A DNA stretch of 64,000 nt. It comes from Triplophysa rosa. Lineage: Eukaryota; Chordata; Actinopteri; Cypriniformes; Nemacheilidae. The notes beneath the pieces were generated by a model. The model saw nothing but the letters and a program-made list of their open reading frames with translations, ran no database searches and had not been told where the DNA came from. The stretch spans positions 12,937,663 through 13,001,662 of the forward strand of contig NC_079898.1 of the NCBI RefSeq assembly GCF_024868665.1, in the 5' to 3' direction. Positions 47,063 through 59,105 of the stretch are shown in pieces. Made by a program: the position numbers and the translations under genes. Position 1 is the first letter of the stretch. Each line of letters opens with the position of its first letter.

Positions 47063-47510
47063 GGTATGTGTTTAGGTAACATTATCATTTCTGTTTCATT
47101 CTGTGAACTACTAACAATATTTCCCCCAAATTTCAAATAAAAATATTGTTTCTATTTGCATTTATTGGCAGAAAATGAAAACTAGAGAAACAGGTCAAAA
47201 TAACACAAAAGATGCTCTGTAAGTTTATAGACCTCAAATACTGCTAAGAAAACAAGTTCATATTCAATTTTAAGCAATACAGCAGTAATATTTATACATG
47301 CATTTAGGAAAAGTTAAAACATTTTTATGTGATAACCTGGATTTTTATTACAGTTTTCAGGTGTCTTGTCAAGCTGTCAGTCTTTAACATTGCTTTTGGA
47401 TTACTTTATGTCACTCCTGAGGTGTGATTTTTTTTAAATTCAACAGACTCTGGACTGGAAGGGCCAAAATACATCTAGAAATGCTGAATAAAGGAACATT
47501 TGGAATGGTC
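47063..47510 (+). repeat. 430-bp dispersed repeat, copy 2
   Basis: Collinear with 17196-17630 from GGTATGTGTTT to the closing ACATTTGGAATGGTC. This copy has a short insertion (GATTTTTTTTAAATTCAACA) near 47426. Confidence 0.85.
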
Positions 47511-48850
47511 GCTTGGCTGTATATATGAATTATTCATAATATTTATTTAATATATGACTATGAATAAAAAATACATAAATATTCACATATATACATGGTA
47601 CGTATATGGTGGTACACACCAGGTCTTAAGGAAATGTCCTAAATATTACTCAAACAGAATCTGTCTGTTATTCATCCCAGCTGTGCAATAGTCCAGCATC
47701 CCTACATGTCAAGTCTATGCAATATCCTTTGCACTCACCAGCCCCCATTAATCCTAATGTCTATAGGTTCTTTCACTCCGACAGTATAACGTTCCATCTA
47801 CAACAACATTAAGAATCTGTGGGGGTTGGAGTGGGGGGCTGTCTTATGCAGCACAGTCTTAATCATTGCATCAAAGTATTACTGGTGCAACACAGAAGAG
47901 GCTGCCCATGAAGAGATCTTTCTGGAGCCTCCATGTCAGATGGACTATTAATATGAAATACAAGCTGGTTGAAGTGATTCATATTTTAACCTGCTGCGAT
48001 GCTCAGGGGGTAGCAATGCAGAATCATGGCTAATGTTCTGCAGACAATAACAAACCGGTGAGTCAGTCAGAAAACTGCCATAACACAATGACAGCCAACT
48101 ATCGTGCCGGCTGTGAATTTGAAACAATGTTTTGGATGCAAAAATCATTCAGAATCAGCTGGGCTGATGCAGGTCAGAAGATGCAGAAAACGATGTTCAG
48201 CACTGTAACTCGGTACTTGCTTTTAAATCTAACATAAAAACATTCATTGATCAAATGTTACAAATAAACTCTTTAACATTTCGTATGCATATGATGATAT
48301 TTTTACCTATTACATCCCAAGCATGTAATCATACTATTACTATAGTGAAGTATGTTAAATCTTAGATAAACATCCGGAAAAATGTCACTAGAATCTTTAA
48401 AAGTCATAAAATATACTTAAATGTCATCAATATGATTAAATGTAATTAATAGAGCATTCAAGCTGTCCTGTGTCCATTTACCTGCAGGTAGGCATGTAGG
48501 AGGTGTTGGGAGGGGTGATGAGCTGATTAAGGAAATGACCACAGGGTAAATGAAGGGGTGAAACCTGATAAAGCCACTTGATTTGAGTGACATGAAGGTC
48601 TTGGCCTGAGTCAATCCAGGGAGTCGCTAAAAGATAAAAAAGCATGATGTGAAGAACATGGGTGCCATTGCCACCCAGGGCTTATTTGCGGTAAATGAGA
48701 TTCAATTAATTTTCAAAAATGTCATTAAATGTGACCGTAGGGACCAGTTTTAAAGTTTATTTGCTGGAGGTTTCACTCCTATTTAGTTTAATTTATTAGA
48801 TTATACTGTTTTAGAGGAAAAGACACACACTGAGATTGCAGAGTGGACCC
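47511..48850. other. Unique non-coding sequence
   Basis: AT-rich at 47511-47610 and mixed after that. No TE ends or exon recognised. Confidence 0.35.
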
Positions 48851-49154
48851 GAGTGATAGTTCACCCAAAAATAAAAATTCTGTCATCATTTACTCTTATC
48901 ATTTCAAACATCTCTTCTGCAAAACACAAAATAAGACATGTTGAAGAATGTTGGTAACCGAACAATGGCAGTCCCCATGCACTTTTATTTTATTGACAAA
49001 ACCAATGCATGTCAATAAGTATACCACCGTGGTTCGGTTACCAACATTCTTCAAAATATCTTGTTGTGTTCTGCAGAAGAAAGAAAGTCATACAGGTCTG
49101 AAATGACAGGAGGAAGAGTAAATAATGACAGAATTTTTGGAATAGCTACTTTAA
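48851..49154. mobile_element. GGGATAGTTCACCC-family MITE, copy 16
   Basis: Left end GAGTGATAGTTCACCC with TTCTGTCATCATTTACTC. Right arm CATACAGGTCTGAAATGAC and GAGTAAATAATGACAGAAT. The terminal inverted repeat is eroded on the right (GGAATAGCTACTTTAA). Confidence 0.9.
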
Positions 49155-50211
49155 TGTCAGCATCTATTGTGTATGTGCGTTTTTCTGTACAGCAGGTTCA
49201 CTGACTATCTTGCTCAATTAAAGGTCTGTTTTTGGTCCACATTAGAAAAACTTTCAAAGGGTTTCTGAGTACTTGCATAAGCACATTTTAACAGATATGT
49301 GTTTGCATTCTGTTCTCTGTGTGTATTTGCTTGAGCCTGTGGATACATGAATTTTGCTTGCATTCTTAAATCCCGTAGGTGTTGGTGTGCATTCATTTAA
49401 ACGCTTTTACAAAGTCTGTAGTACCGCATGTAAACACACATTTATTTTCCTGCATAGGCTATATGGTTTAATCTCCCTGAATGCATGTATGTGATTATGA
49501 TAATGTTTATCCACATATAAGTATGGGAGACATAGCATAAGCACGATAAATCCATGCCACTGTCTTACTCATCCTACGACCCAATTTAAATCCACGACAG
49601 GAGTCGGTGCAGGTCAGGGGTGAGGTGAAAAGAGGTACTGTGTGTGTATTCTTGCACAGATGTGTGCAAGTGTGTATGTGTGTGGGGGTTCGGTGTATCT
49701 GTGCTAGTGAGAAAGGGGGCTGGAACTCGATAGCATGAGCTGAATCACATTCAATCTGTGTACAAAATTGATGGCGATGAAAATTGGAGAAGAGGGACAC
49801 AAAAACACACTTGTTTGCAGATTAATGTTCTGAATGGCGGTCTGTGAGGCTGCCCTTTATGGATGGCTTCACACGTGGGCCTCCAGACCGAGTCAGAGGA
49901 TTACCTGCAGCTCACTTTTGTTACATACCGCAAACGCGTATACACGCACGTACCTCCAAAATGTAGTTGCGTCCATAACATTATTAACAAACTAATTGAA
50001 AGGTTTACTTGGAGTTAGACTTACTTGAATGAGTATTTTAGGACATTGGAAATGTCTGTAAAATAATTATTATGATTTAAAGGATTACTGAAAATATTTT
50101 TTTTCTTAATAAATAAATTTAAAGTTTCTAATGACAGCTAATGTATTCAATTATAATGTCAATTATTCGCAAGTAATTGTAACAGAGAGAGTTTGACCAG
50201 ATCTGTGATTG
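49155..50211. other. Unique non-coding sequence
   Basis: A GT-rich patch lies at 49640-49690. No TE ends or exon recognised. AT-rich at 50030-50160. Confidence 0.35.
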
Positions 50212-50815
50212 TGACCTTCAGTGGCGTAGCTTTGTTTTGAAAAGTGGTGGCGACAGAGATGACAAAAACAATACTTTAATAAATTGTTTCTGTAATAACT
50301 CTTATTACAATATTTATATTTTATAATATATAAATTATAATATATTTATATATAATATTTATCTTATATAGTGGACGGTCCGTCCATTGGCTACTCCGCT
50401 TTTTGACTCCGGTTCTCACATTATGAGGTTCCCAAACCGTCATTTGTGGAAGGACACTTGGCTGTTGCGGTGCATTTCACTAAAAACAGTTTATTCATAT
50501 GACGTAAAATGTCACTTGTTCATTGGTTTATGCGTTTTTGTGCTTGGACACCGCAAGCAAGCGCTGCGAGGGCGGATGATGCACGCATTTTTATACTGGC
50601 CACATTTCTGGAGTCGCGGCTCTCTGTCTTCCGCAGATATAACTTACGAGTGTGAGCAACGGGAGATGGTGAAAAAGCGGCGCATCCTGCGTTTTCCACA
50701 AGTTTTAGATGTTAATGGCCCCTAAACAATACCCACCTTCCGCAAGCATTTCTGAATTTCTTCCAAAAATTGATGGGGACATGTCCCACCTGCAAATTAC
50801 GCCTATGGCCACCTT
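50212..50815. mobile_element. Probable DNA-element remnant with GTGGC...GCGTA ends
   Basis: CAGTGGCGTAGCTTTG near 50219 and, at the other side, CAAATTACGCCTATGGCCACC (about 50794-50814) form imperfect inverted ends. GGGGACATGTCCCACCTGC at 50775-50793 is wording seen in a common fish repeat. The interior has a GC-rich unique part (50520-50700) with a 112-codon frame lacking any domain. Class unresolved. Confidence 0.45.
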
Positions 50816-51099
50816 AAATATGTTTACCTCAGCGTTGTTGTTGTGAAAATTGTTTATACACTTTATTTGTTTTATATACAGTTGTTTACAAACTTTCAGA
50901 ATACATCTCATTTTTTGGCTCCCGTTTATTTGCGAATTTTGGGATTAATATATTACTAAAGATGTCCCAAATCATGTGGTGGGCTGCCCGGAATTGCTAC
51001 GCACATCCTCAAAAAAGTGTTTTCAGACAATAGATGTATTCTATTTACTGCACTGTTTAAAATGCAATGAATTTATCTCGAAGATTCATACAAGCGTCT
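50816..51099. other. AT-rich non-coding sequence
   Basis: Nothing recognised. Confidence 0.35.
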
Positions 51100-52450
51100 G
51101 TTGACTAACAGCAATAAATAATGCCATAAATATTCAATATTTGTAATCTAGTTTAATATATCCTCCGTTTTATGCAAATTATGAGTCATTACCATAATCA
51201 CATTTGACTACATCCTTATAAACCAAGTGAAAGATTACGGCGCATTTTCAAATACATGTATTTTAAAGAGACATATTCAAATGTTAATGTGAACGTGGTG
51301 TGGACTGTGAAGGAATTAGCGCACAGTTGGTTCGGGCATTAGTAGCTGCAAATCACGCAGATTCTAGGTCACAACATCCTCAAGGAAAATTTCCAATATC
51401 CTAAATGTGTCATCAGATTGACCTCGTTCGGTGATTATTAAACAGAAAGCAAACTCTGTTTGACTTTTAGTCATTTTTTTTCTCTCTGCAAAATTCATTA
51501 CTGGGTAAAATGAGTGAAGAAAAACAGGTAAAGGAGACAAATGACAGAGGTTGGGGGAGAGACAGACAGAGAATGGGGACATTACCCACCAGCACTTAAA
51601 TTGACACGAGGCCTGTTAAAGCTTCAGCCAGATATCAGGCTGGATAAAGATGCCAGAAAAGGCCATTATGTAGCCACGAGAGACTCAATCCCTCTACCTC
51701 TCCCTTATTTTACTCGTTTCTCTCTCCTTCCAACCTTGAACTTGTCAGGAGTTCAGTGGCTGAGTGTCTGAGGGGCCCCTTGGATGTGAGTGAGCGAGAG
51801 GTCCCCTCAGATTTGCCCGAACTCTCAGCAGCCCAGCTTCATTTCACTACATTGCCCATCTCTCTTCCTCTCTCTCACACACACACGCACAAATACAACA
51901 AAACTGAGCTTTATCTTTAGCTGTAACACAACACTAACTAACGAAGAACTGCTAACACGTTATCAGTCCGCCCCCAAAAGCCTGGATGGCTTCCCTCTCA
52001 AATAAGATCATTATTGCACTAGTAATCCCATTAAATAGATCATTTTGCAAATATCTAAATCCAATTAATAATGTGTTTTCAAAGGAGGTGAGGAAAAACA
52101 GTATGCTATAGAGAGTTGACACGCTGTGACTCACAGGCCTTTGTTGCCTGCCTTAGCATTAGCACTGCACGTAAAGCTGGAAAAGAGCAAACTTAAGCCT
52201 GAAGCGTCATGTTGGGGAAAACAGGATGATGAAAGCCACACTCATTACGGGAAAATAAGACATTCACTTTCCACAAGCTTTTTAATTAATGCGTCAGACT
52301 CCAAAAAGGCCTTTCCCCGGAATCCATGGTGCTTTAGAGAAGCCGAGCTTTTTGATATCCATGAACCCTTGAATTCATGAGTCAAGGAGCGCTCTGGTTA
52401 AGTGAATTAGCATGTAATTAAATAAGTGAGCATCTGTTTTGTGGATTTTA
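51100..52450. promoter_or_regulatory. Candidate conserved non-coding cluster with octamer and AP-1 motifs
   Basis: A perfect octamer ATGCAAAT at 51172-51179 is followed three bases later by the AP-1/MAF-type TGAGTCA at 51182-51188, then CATTACCATAATCAC. Further on, TTTTTAATTAATGCGTCAG lies near 52279-52297. The whole stretch is free of MITEs. Short frames lack domains. The enhancer role is inferred. Confidence 0.35.
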
Positions 52451-53375
52451 GAGATATATATATATATACTGTATATACCGAAGGTTTGTGCGCGCGTGTG
52501 TATTTTTAGGAGCGCAGCCATAGTACAAAGCCAATTAAAATGACTGTATTTCACAGGCCTACAGGAAATAATTCTTAGGAGTCGAGAAGAACAGAAGCTG
52601 AATTCACTACAGATGAAACGTATCATGACTGCTATGAGATAACAGTAGTTAAATCCGTGATTACAACACATTTTAGAATGAATGCATCAAACAATACAAT
52701 AAAGTATGCATGTGTCTATTGTCATGTATACAAGTTACTTAAATAGCTATCTTTGCTTTAATATTTTATTGTTACTATTAGTATTATTAATAAAGGTCCT
52801 TTTAGGATTTTACTGCATTGAAGGGAAAAGTCATTTTTTGTTTGTAAAAATTGTATATGACATCTGTCCTTTAATGTCTGTGGTAATCTAATTGTGTTTT
52901 CAGCAGTGTACGAACTACATAAAAAGAGTCTAGTTGAGTTCTTAGTTCTTGCTTCCATTTTTTATTTTCATATTTAATTTAATTTAATTTATAAACAATA
53001 TATATTAAATTATTCAAATTAATTATTCAAATAGTTTTTTTGTTTTATTCTGTCTATTAAGACAGGTATATTCATTCTCTGGACATACCTTATTTATAAA
53101 AAAATGTAGGACATGTGTAACACGTATCACCCTCAAGTATTTCGTCTGCATTATAGTTTTCTCACTGCAATCTTTTAAGCCACATCAAACAAACAAACAA
53201 ATAACTACGTAATAAAATCTATAAAATGAATTAAGTTAATTAATTACTTAAGAGCCATTCAGTCTTTCTAATTACAAACATCTCTGTCCTCAAAAGACTT
53301 ATACTTTTGTGCATAACAGCTATATGGCAATGTCTGTAACATTCAGACATTGTGTAACATTAATGAAAGATGTGA
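52451..53375. other. AT-rich non-coding sequence
   Basis: A (TA)n run lies at 52454-52478. Long A/T tracts occur at 52950-53040. No exon or TE ends recognised. Confidence 0.4.
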
Positions 53376-53650
53376 AAGTGACCTATTAGTCAGATATGGT
53401 GACCCATACCCGAAATGTGACCTCTGCATTTAACCCATCCAGAGAGTAGTGAACACACGCACAGCAAGTGGTGAACACACGTACACCCGGAGCAGTGGGC
53501 AGCTATCACTGCAGCGGCCGGGGAGCAAGTAGAGTAAGTAGGTAAGGTGCCTTGCTCAAGGGCACCTCAGTCGTTACCCGCCGGCCCTGAGAATCGAACC
53601 GGCAACCTTCTGGTCACGAGTCCGACTCTATAACCATTAGGCCACGACTG
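53376..53650 (-). mobile_element. V-SINE/HE1-like tRNA-derived SINE
   Basis: On the minus strand the element starts with GTCGTGGCCTAATGGTTATA, a perfect pol III box A match (TGGCCTAATGG). GCCGGTTCGATTCTCAGGGC follows, with a perfect box B. The central domain is GAGGTGCCCTTGAGCAAGG, and the 3' part contains TGGGTTAAATGCAGAGGTCA. This layout (tRNA head, conserved core, LINE-like tail) fits vertebrate V-SINEs. It is nearly full length and little decayed. Confidence 0.85.
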
Positions 53651-53651
53651 T

Positions 53652-53797
53652 TGGTTCAACTTAAAAAAAAGTTAAGTTAAAAAAAGTTAAAGTAAAAATA
53701 TTAGTTTGTATCAAATTGATTGAGATAACTAATATTTTTAAGTTGAATTAATTCAAAATTTTAAGGCAACCAATTAACTTTATTTAAAGTTGAACCA
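53652..53797. mobile_element. Small MITE with TGGTTCAACTT TIRs
   Basis: TGGTTCAACTTAAA (53652-53665) is matched by TTTAAAGTTGAACCA (53783-53797). The AT-rich interior has AACTAATATTTTTAAGTTGA. It sits directly against the head of the SINE. Confidence 0.6.
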
Positions 53798-55152
53798 GCA
53801 AAAAGCGACTTAATAAAGTAAACTTGTGAAAATATGCTCATCTGGATTGCAGACATGTACTACTTTATGCATGTGCACGTGACATCACCATACATACCTT
53901 ACACTTAGCACATAGAAGCATTCACAGTTGACTAGTGCTCACTTGGAGGTCATGAACTGCATTGTCAGATCATAAGCACCGTGTGCCTTATTTTTTGGTC
54001 CAAGCTATGGTTAAACAAAATACCTAAATATTTTACTAGAATGCTGTCTTTGGAGATTATGAAAAAGAAAAGCATCTTTCTTGAGTATAAAGAGCTCTGG
54101 TTTCTGGTGGCTAAGCATGCAGATTGCTCCCTCTTGTTTGTTTTGATGGGTTAATGAGTGTGCCATTTAGATGTTTATCGTGGATAAGCGTTTGAGGCTC
54201 ACAGCATTAGTGTGCCTGAAGAGGTGTGTGTTACTTTTAAGAAATTTGCGGCATGGTTTCTGAGGAGCACTTGAGGTGGCTATGACATATCTGTTTTTTT
54301 TTTCTTACCGCAAACCTAAACAGCGACCTTCATTAGTATAGAGAAACAAGGTTGTCGCCTATAGCTGAGAGTGAATTCATATTTATAGATCCTTTGCATT
54401 TTTGCATGAGAATAAATCACAGCTGTGATTACATTCAATACAACAGCACGCTTGGGAGTGCGATGTCGTTTATATATTTACTAAGAAAGAAATAAAGGGG
54501 GAGTAAAAAGAGAAAAGATTCCAATAGCCGAGAGGTCAAACTCTGGAGGTTAATACCTGCTGTTGAACACGGAGGAGAGCCCGCGCTGAGCTCATCTCAC
54601 TAATGAAACAGAAACACATCCTCTCCTCAACCCAAACGCCAATCGCTGCCAGCTAAAAAAGCAGCCCATTCATGCCTCCTGGCAGTCTGTGTTGAAGTAT
54701 GTGTGCGTGAGCGTGTATGTGTGTATAAGGGGAATGTTACCTGCCCTGGCGGAGTTTGATTAATGAAGAGAACAATAGCGCTCTTGTAGGTAGCTCAGTC
54801 AGCTCCACTTGGTTCTGGTCCAGTGAGTCAGAGGCTGCTCCATACTCAGACCTCAAGCTCATCCACATCTATGCATCTGTCCATCTGTCTACCTATCTGC
54901 TTACGCTCTTTTCATCTCTCGCTCGTCCCTGTCTCTCTACTTACTCAATTTGGTCGCCCCTTCCTGCTCTTTCAGGACATACAGTATATCATGTGCTGTG
55001 CGTGTGCTGATAAGCGTTCGAGTTTCAGTCCTAATGGACATTCTGTCTTTCAATGAGCGGGAACATACCAACACAAAACTCTGCGGGACATTTTAGGACC
55101 ATTTGCATTTGATAAAAAAGAAAATCCATTTAATGAAAAAGAAAAATTGCAC
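53798..55152. other. Unique non-coding sequence
   Basis: 54390-54680 is repeat-free, with a mixed composition that could be conserved. The 77-84 codon frames at 54756-55056 overlap each other and lack domains. No TE ends recognised. Confidence 0.35.
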
Positions 55153-55296
55153 TTAATGGATTAGTTTATCCAAAAATGAAAATTTTGTCATCACTCATCT
55201 TCATTTTGTTCCAAACCCATTACTGGTTTAGTGACAGGATTAACCGATTACTTCATATCATCAGACTTTTTCTTTTGTGGTAAACTGTCCCTTTAA
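55153..55296. mobile_element. Short GGGATAGTTCACCC-family MITE, copy 17
   Basis: TTAA at 55153-55156 and 55293-55296 bracket a 144-bp copy. It carries AAAATGAAAATTTTGTCATC and TTGTTCCAAACCC on the left, and GGTAAACTGTCCC on the right. Most of the right arm is deleted. Confidence 0.85.
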
Positions 55297-56000
55297 GGAT
55301 TATATTCCCGAATTCCTTTTTACGTCAAATTCCGTATTGTTTTGACTCACAGCTTGCATGATGCATATTTCTGTGCCGTGCGTTTTGTTCTTATACCATA
55401 CAGGTGTATAAATGTGTTTGTTTGACAGCCTGCAATTACTTCATTTGGAGGAGAATATAAGAATCACCATTTCTACAGTCCGACAGCTTAATTATTGCCT
55501 TGTCAAAAGCGTTGCCACACAATTAATAACTCATATTTTCCCACCCTCGCAGTCAGAGAACGCCTTTGAACCATTCCTCCCTCTATCTGTTGCCTAATTG
55601 TATCAAAACAGCCCTTCAAATCAAACCACCTGCGAGTAGTTTACAAGGCCGACTCTTGCGCTCATTTTACTTGCAAATCGAGAACATTTCGGAGAAAAAC
55701 ACGGGTGAAAAAAAGTGGGGTGATTGAGGGTCAGTGATATTCCAGCCAGCTCAGGCTTGATGGCTCATCACGCAGCTATGTGACACTTGCAAAACATTGG
55801 AGACTTTCCACCTTGTTTGCACTGTGGAAACGGAGCGCGAGAGACCCTAATGAGGACATATGGGCGAGAGTGGCCGCGTTGGTCCGCCGAATGACGCTGT
55901 GGGCCTGTTTTGAGAAGTACTGCGCGATTATCTGCCATGTTCTCGTGTTTATAAAATAAACCTTGGCATGTTTGCAAGCACGCCGCTAAGAGGGGATTGT
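55297..56000. promoter_or_regulatory. Candidate conserved non-coding block
   Basis: Repeat-free, with CTGCAATTACTTCATTTGG (about 55430), GCTTAATTATTGCC (about 55486) and CACAATTAATAACTC (about 55517). No supported coding frame. Role inferred from motif spacing and texture. Confidence 0.3.
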
Positions 56001-56603
56001 GAGAGCCTGGGGTTGTTGGCCGTGACTGGGAACTGAACGATCATTCCTCATGTCAACACCACAATCATTTAGAAAGTTTGCCACAAAGGCTGAAAAATAA
56101 ATGAAGCATTGTGAGGCTCCGTTGGCTTTCTGGATCAGAGGATGAAGAAGGTAAAAGCGTAAAGAGGGGCTTATATTCTGTAGTCCTTCGCTGCTAAACT
56201 AGATATTCAGATTCACTTAGTATGACTTGCCATCACTGTGTATGATTATAGTGCAGGTGACCTCATGACCCGTACAATTACGGGAAGATGGGGTTTCCAG
56301 TCCACCGTTTGTTAAAATGGTGTCAAATCTGTAGAGAGTTTGATTGTAATATATATTGCTATGCATGGGGAAGAGAAAGAGAAAAAAGAAGCTTTGAGAG
56401 CAGAGTAAAGAGAGAAAGATAGAGAACAGTCATTTTTACATTTAATGTGGGTAGCATAACAAATAATTTGTTTTAAAATAAAAAAATGATATTGGATTAA
56501 GTTTATATTGTATTTAATTGTATACGTCATATTGTGGCAAATTTGAGCACATTCTGAGACGTTGTCGAGATCTCATCTAAAACTCAAAAAACACATTGCA
56601 TAA
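56001..56603. other. Non-coding sequence
   Basis: A purine-rich stretch lies at 56365-56430. No TE ends or exon recognised. Confidence 0.35.
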
Positions 56604-56904
56604 GGACCAAAAATGAAAATTCTGTCATCATTTACTTAACCTCTTGTCATTTCAAACCTGTTTGACTTTCTTTCTTCTGCAGATTTTTATTTTGATGAAT
56701 GTTGTGAACTGGCACCCATTCACTTGCATTGGTTTTGTGTCCATACAATAGAAGTGAATGGGTGCCAGTGTTGTTCGGTTACCAACTTTCTTCAAAATAT
56801 CTTCTTTTGTGTTCTGCAGAAGAAAGAAAGTCATACATGTTTGAAATGACAAGAGGTTAAGTAAATGATGACAGAATTTTCATTTTTGGGTGAACTATCA
56901 CATA
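56604..56904. mobile_element. GGGATAGTTCACCC-family MITE, copy 18
   Basis: The left end is truncated at CCAAAAATGAAAATTCTGTC. The body has CTTGTCATTTCAAACCTG, and the hairpin top pairs GGCACCCATTCACTTGC with GAAGTGAATGGGTGCC. Right end TTTTTGGGTGAACTATCAC. Confidence 0.92.
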
Positions 56905-56999
56905 GGGTGAAGTCTTTAATCGCATTGCTGTCAGGGAGAAACAACTGAGAGATCTCATTTGTGATTTTTCTGTCCTGTGGAAAGAATGACTAATAGCTC

Positions 57000-57300
57000 A
57001 TTCATTTATTAAACACCACTGTAATCCTCACTGGTATAGTTTTATAGTGGGGGTAAATGATTGTTTATCTCAGATTATTTTGATTAAAGAGCTCCTCTGT
57101 GATGCACCCATGGAGCTTTCTCTTTGTAAAGCAGCAGTGCATCTTGCCAGCATTTTCTGTAGATTAGAGGATTGTAGTTAATTGGGCAATTGGTTAATTG
57201 TCCCGTCTTTAATGAGGGACCACTGAGAGATACTTGCCTCCATTTGCTGAGCAACCTACAGTACAGTAGCCTATTTCATAACTGGGACACAATAGAATAA
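57000..57300. promoter_or_regulatory. Candidate conserved non-coding block
   Basis: Repeat-free, with ATTGTTTATCTCAGATTATT (about 57059), a run of three ATTG-type motifs TTAATTGGGCAATTGG and TTAATTGTCCC at 57178-57204, and TCTTTAATGAGG. No reading frame. Role inferred. Confidence 0.35.
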
Positions 57301-58382
57301 AAAAATAAGTACATTCAATTCTCATTCATGACAATCTGGCAGGCTAAAGAATATCCAAATATAAAACATCTTTAAGGATTATTCTATTGAGATTCAAAAA
57401 AGGGAAGAATAGGAATGAAATATTCCAGTATGGCCAGGAAATGATATCACCTGTTGTTAGCGGCTAGCAGAGAGGATTACAGTGAAATTACACTAAGTAC
57501 CTTGACACCTCTAATGCAGGCAGAGAAATTAGAGTATTCACGTGAGACTGACTGTTAAAGCTTTATGAAGATTTCAGACGTACTGAGATGTGGAAAAACT
57601 AAAGTGACGTTCCCACTGAGAGAAGCTGGTTTGATTTTAGGCACCTGTAAAATGGAAGTGGCAGATGTTAGAGGGACTGCGTCATGATCTCTCAAAACTC
57701 GAGGTTGCAAATCATTCTTACATCTTTATGTCTACAGCTTTCCAAAGCAATATTCTCTGTCCCATCAATAGAGATTATGCTGCCTTGGGTTGTGATGAAG
57801 AGCATGTTACCATCAAAATTCCTAAAAATGAATTACAACATGAACGAGGAAAAATGCATTTAGGAATAATAATATTTTTGTGTAATCGGTGCACAGAGAG
57901 GCCAGTCCTTAAGTAAATGATTAAAACTCGGTTCAAATCAGACAATCTCTTTCATGCCAACACAGTATTATTTTAAAGACGACCTCAGAGACTACATGCC
58001 TGAAGCAAATATGTTGCCCAGAAATATGTCTTGGTTGTATTCTTGTTTAATCTTTCACTATATTTTTTGTGAACTTTGCATATTGCATCAGGGTAATATT
58101 TATAGTGAACAGCATTCAACATAAAAAGAGATGAGGAAAACACTACAAGCAAAGCAAACTGTAACAGCTTTATAACTCTACAATTTTGAGGCAATTAGTT
58201 GGAACACTACTACAAAACAGCTTTATGTCATATCCTTCAATCTATAAGACAGTCTAGTTTAAAAACACTTTCTCTCTCTGTGCTTATCTGTTATGATTTA
58301 TCTGAATGTGCTTTCTGTGATGAGTGACATGAGACTTGCACGCCAGACATATAAAAGAAATTTCAGACTGACTAGTCAAAAG
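57301..58382. other. Unique non-coding sequence
   Basis: An 83-codon frame at 57665-57913 has no domain or splice support. No TE ends recognised. Confidence 0.35.
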
Positions 58383-58386
58383 TAAC

Positions 58387-58390
58387 ACAC

Positions 58391-58442
<52 letters not shown>

Positions 58443-58464
58443 ACGCACACACACACACACACAC
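58387..58464. repeat. CA microsatellite
   Basis: CA runs interrupted by CCCACCCA and CGCACACG units. The minus-strand Val-Cys frame is its translation. Confidence 0.97.
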
Positions 58465-58511
58465 TGAGGCTCAATGATTGACATCTAGCACACATGCACG
58501 CATATGCTTGT

Positions 58512-58680
58512 TTTTATACATTGTGGGGACTTTCCATAGATGTAATGACGTTTGTACTGTACAAACTGTATATTATATCGCCTTTACCTAACACTACCCC
58601 AAAACCTAGCTCTCACAGAAAACTTTCTACATTTTTACATGTCCAAATAAACATAATTTAGTTTGATTTATAAGCATATA
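58512..58680 (+). mobile_element. GTGGGGAC-family repeat, plus copy
   Basis: TTATACATTGTGGGGACTTT, TACTGTACAAACTGTATATT, CCAAAACCTAGCTCTCACAG and AAATAAACATAATTTAG follow the order of a very common fish repeat. It lies just downstream of the CA microsatellite, as is frequent for this family. Related to 61030-61180 in inverted orientation. Confidence 0.7.
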
Positions 58681-59105
58681 TTGACGTAGAATTCGGGGAA
58701 AAATTCGGTCATTTCATTCTAAAAAATTCAGACGTAATAAATAATTTCTTCAGCTGAATCAAAGGAATTATTTAGAGAGTATCTGGCAACATACTAAAGT
58801 AAAGGTTACCAGTGTCAAAATACCTTACAAACGAATTTGCTTAATGTACTTACTTGAATTGTGCAAACTTGTTGCCTTGATTCAAATAAGTAAGCTTAAG
58901 TAAATTGTATTAAGTACATTTTAAGTTTAACTTACTAAAATAATTAAAGTATTGCTTACTGAAGTTATTAAATTGTCCCTGTAATTTTAAGTTAACTAAA
59001 CTCAATATTTCTTCATCTCAATGGTACTTTTTGTTGTTATAGATAAATTAAATATAAACACAATGAGCAAATAGGTTGAGAGACATCTCAGTAGTGGTAT
59101 AAGCA

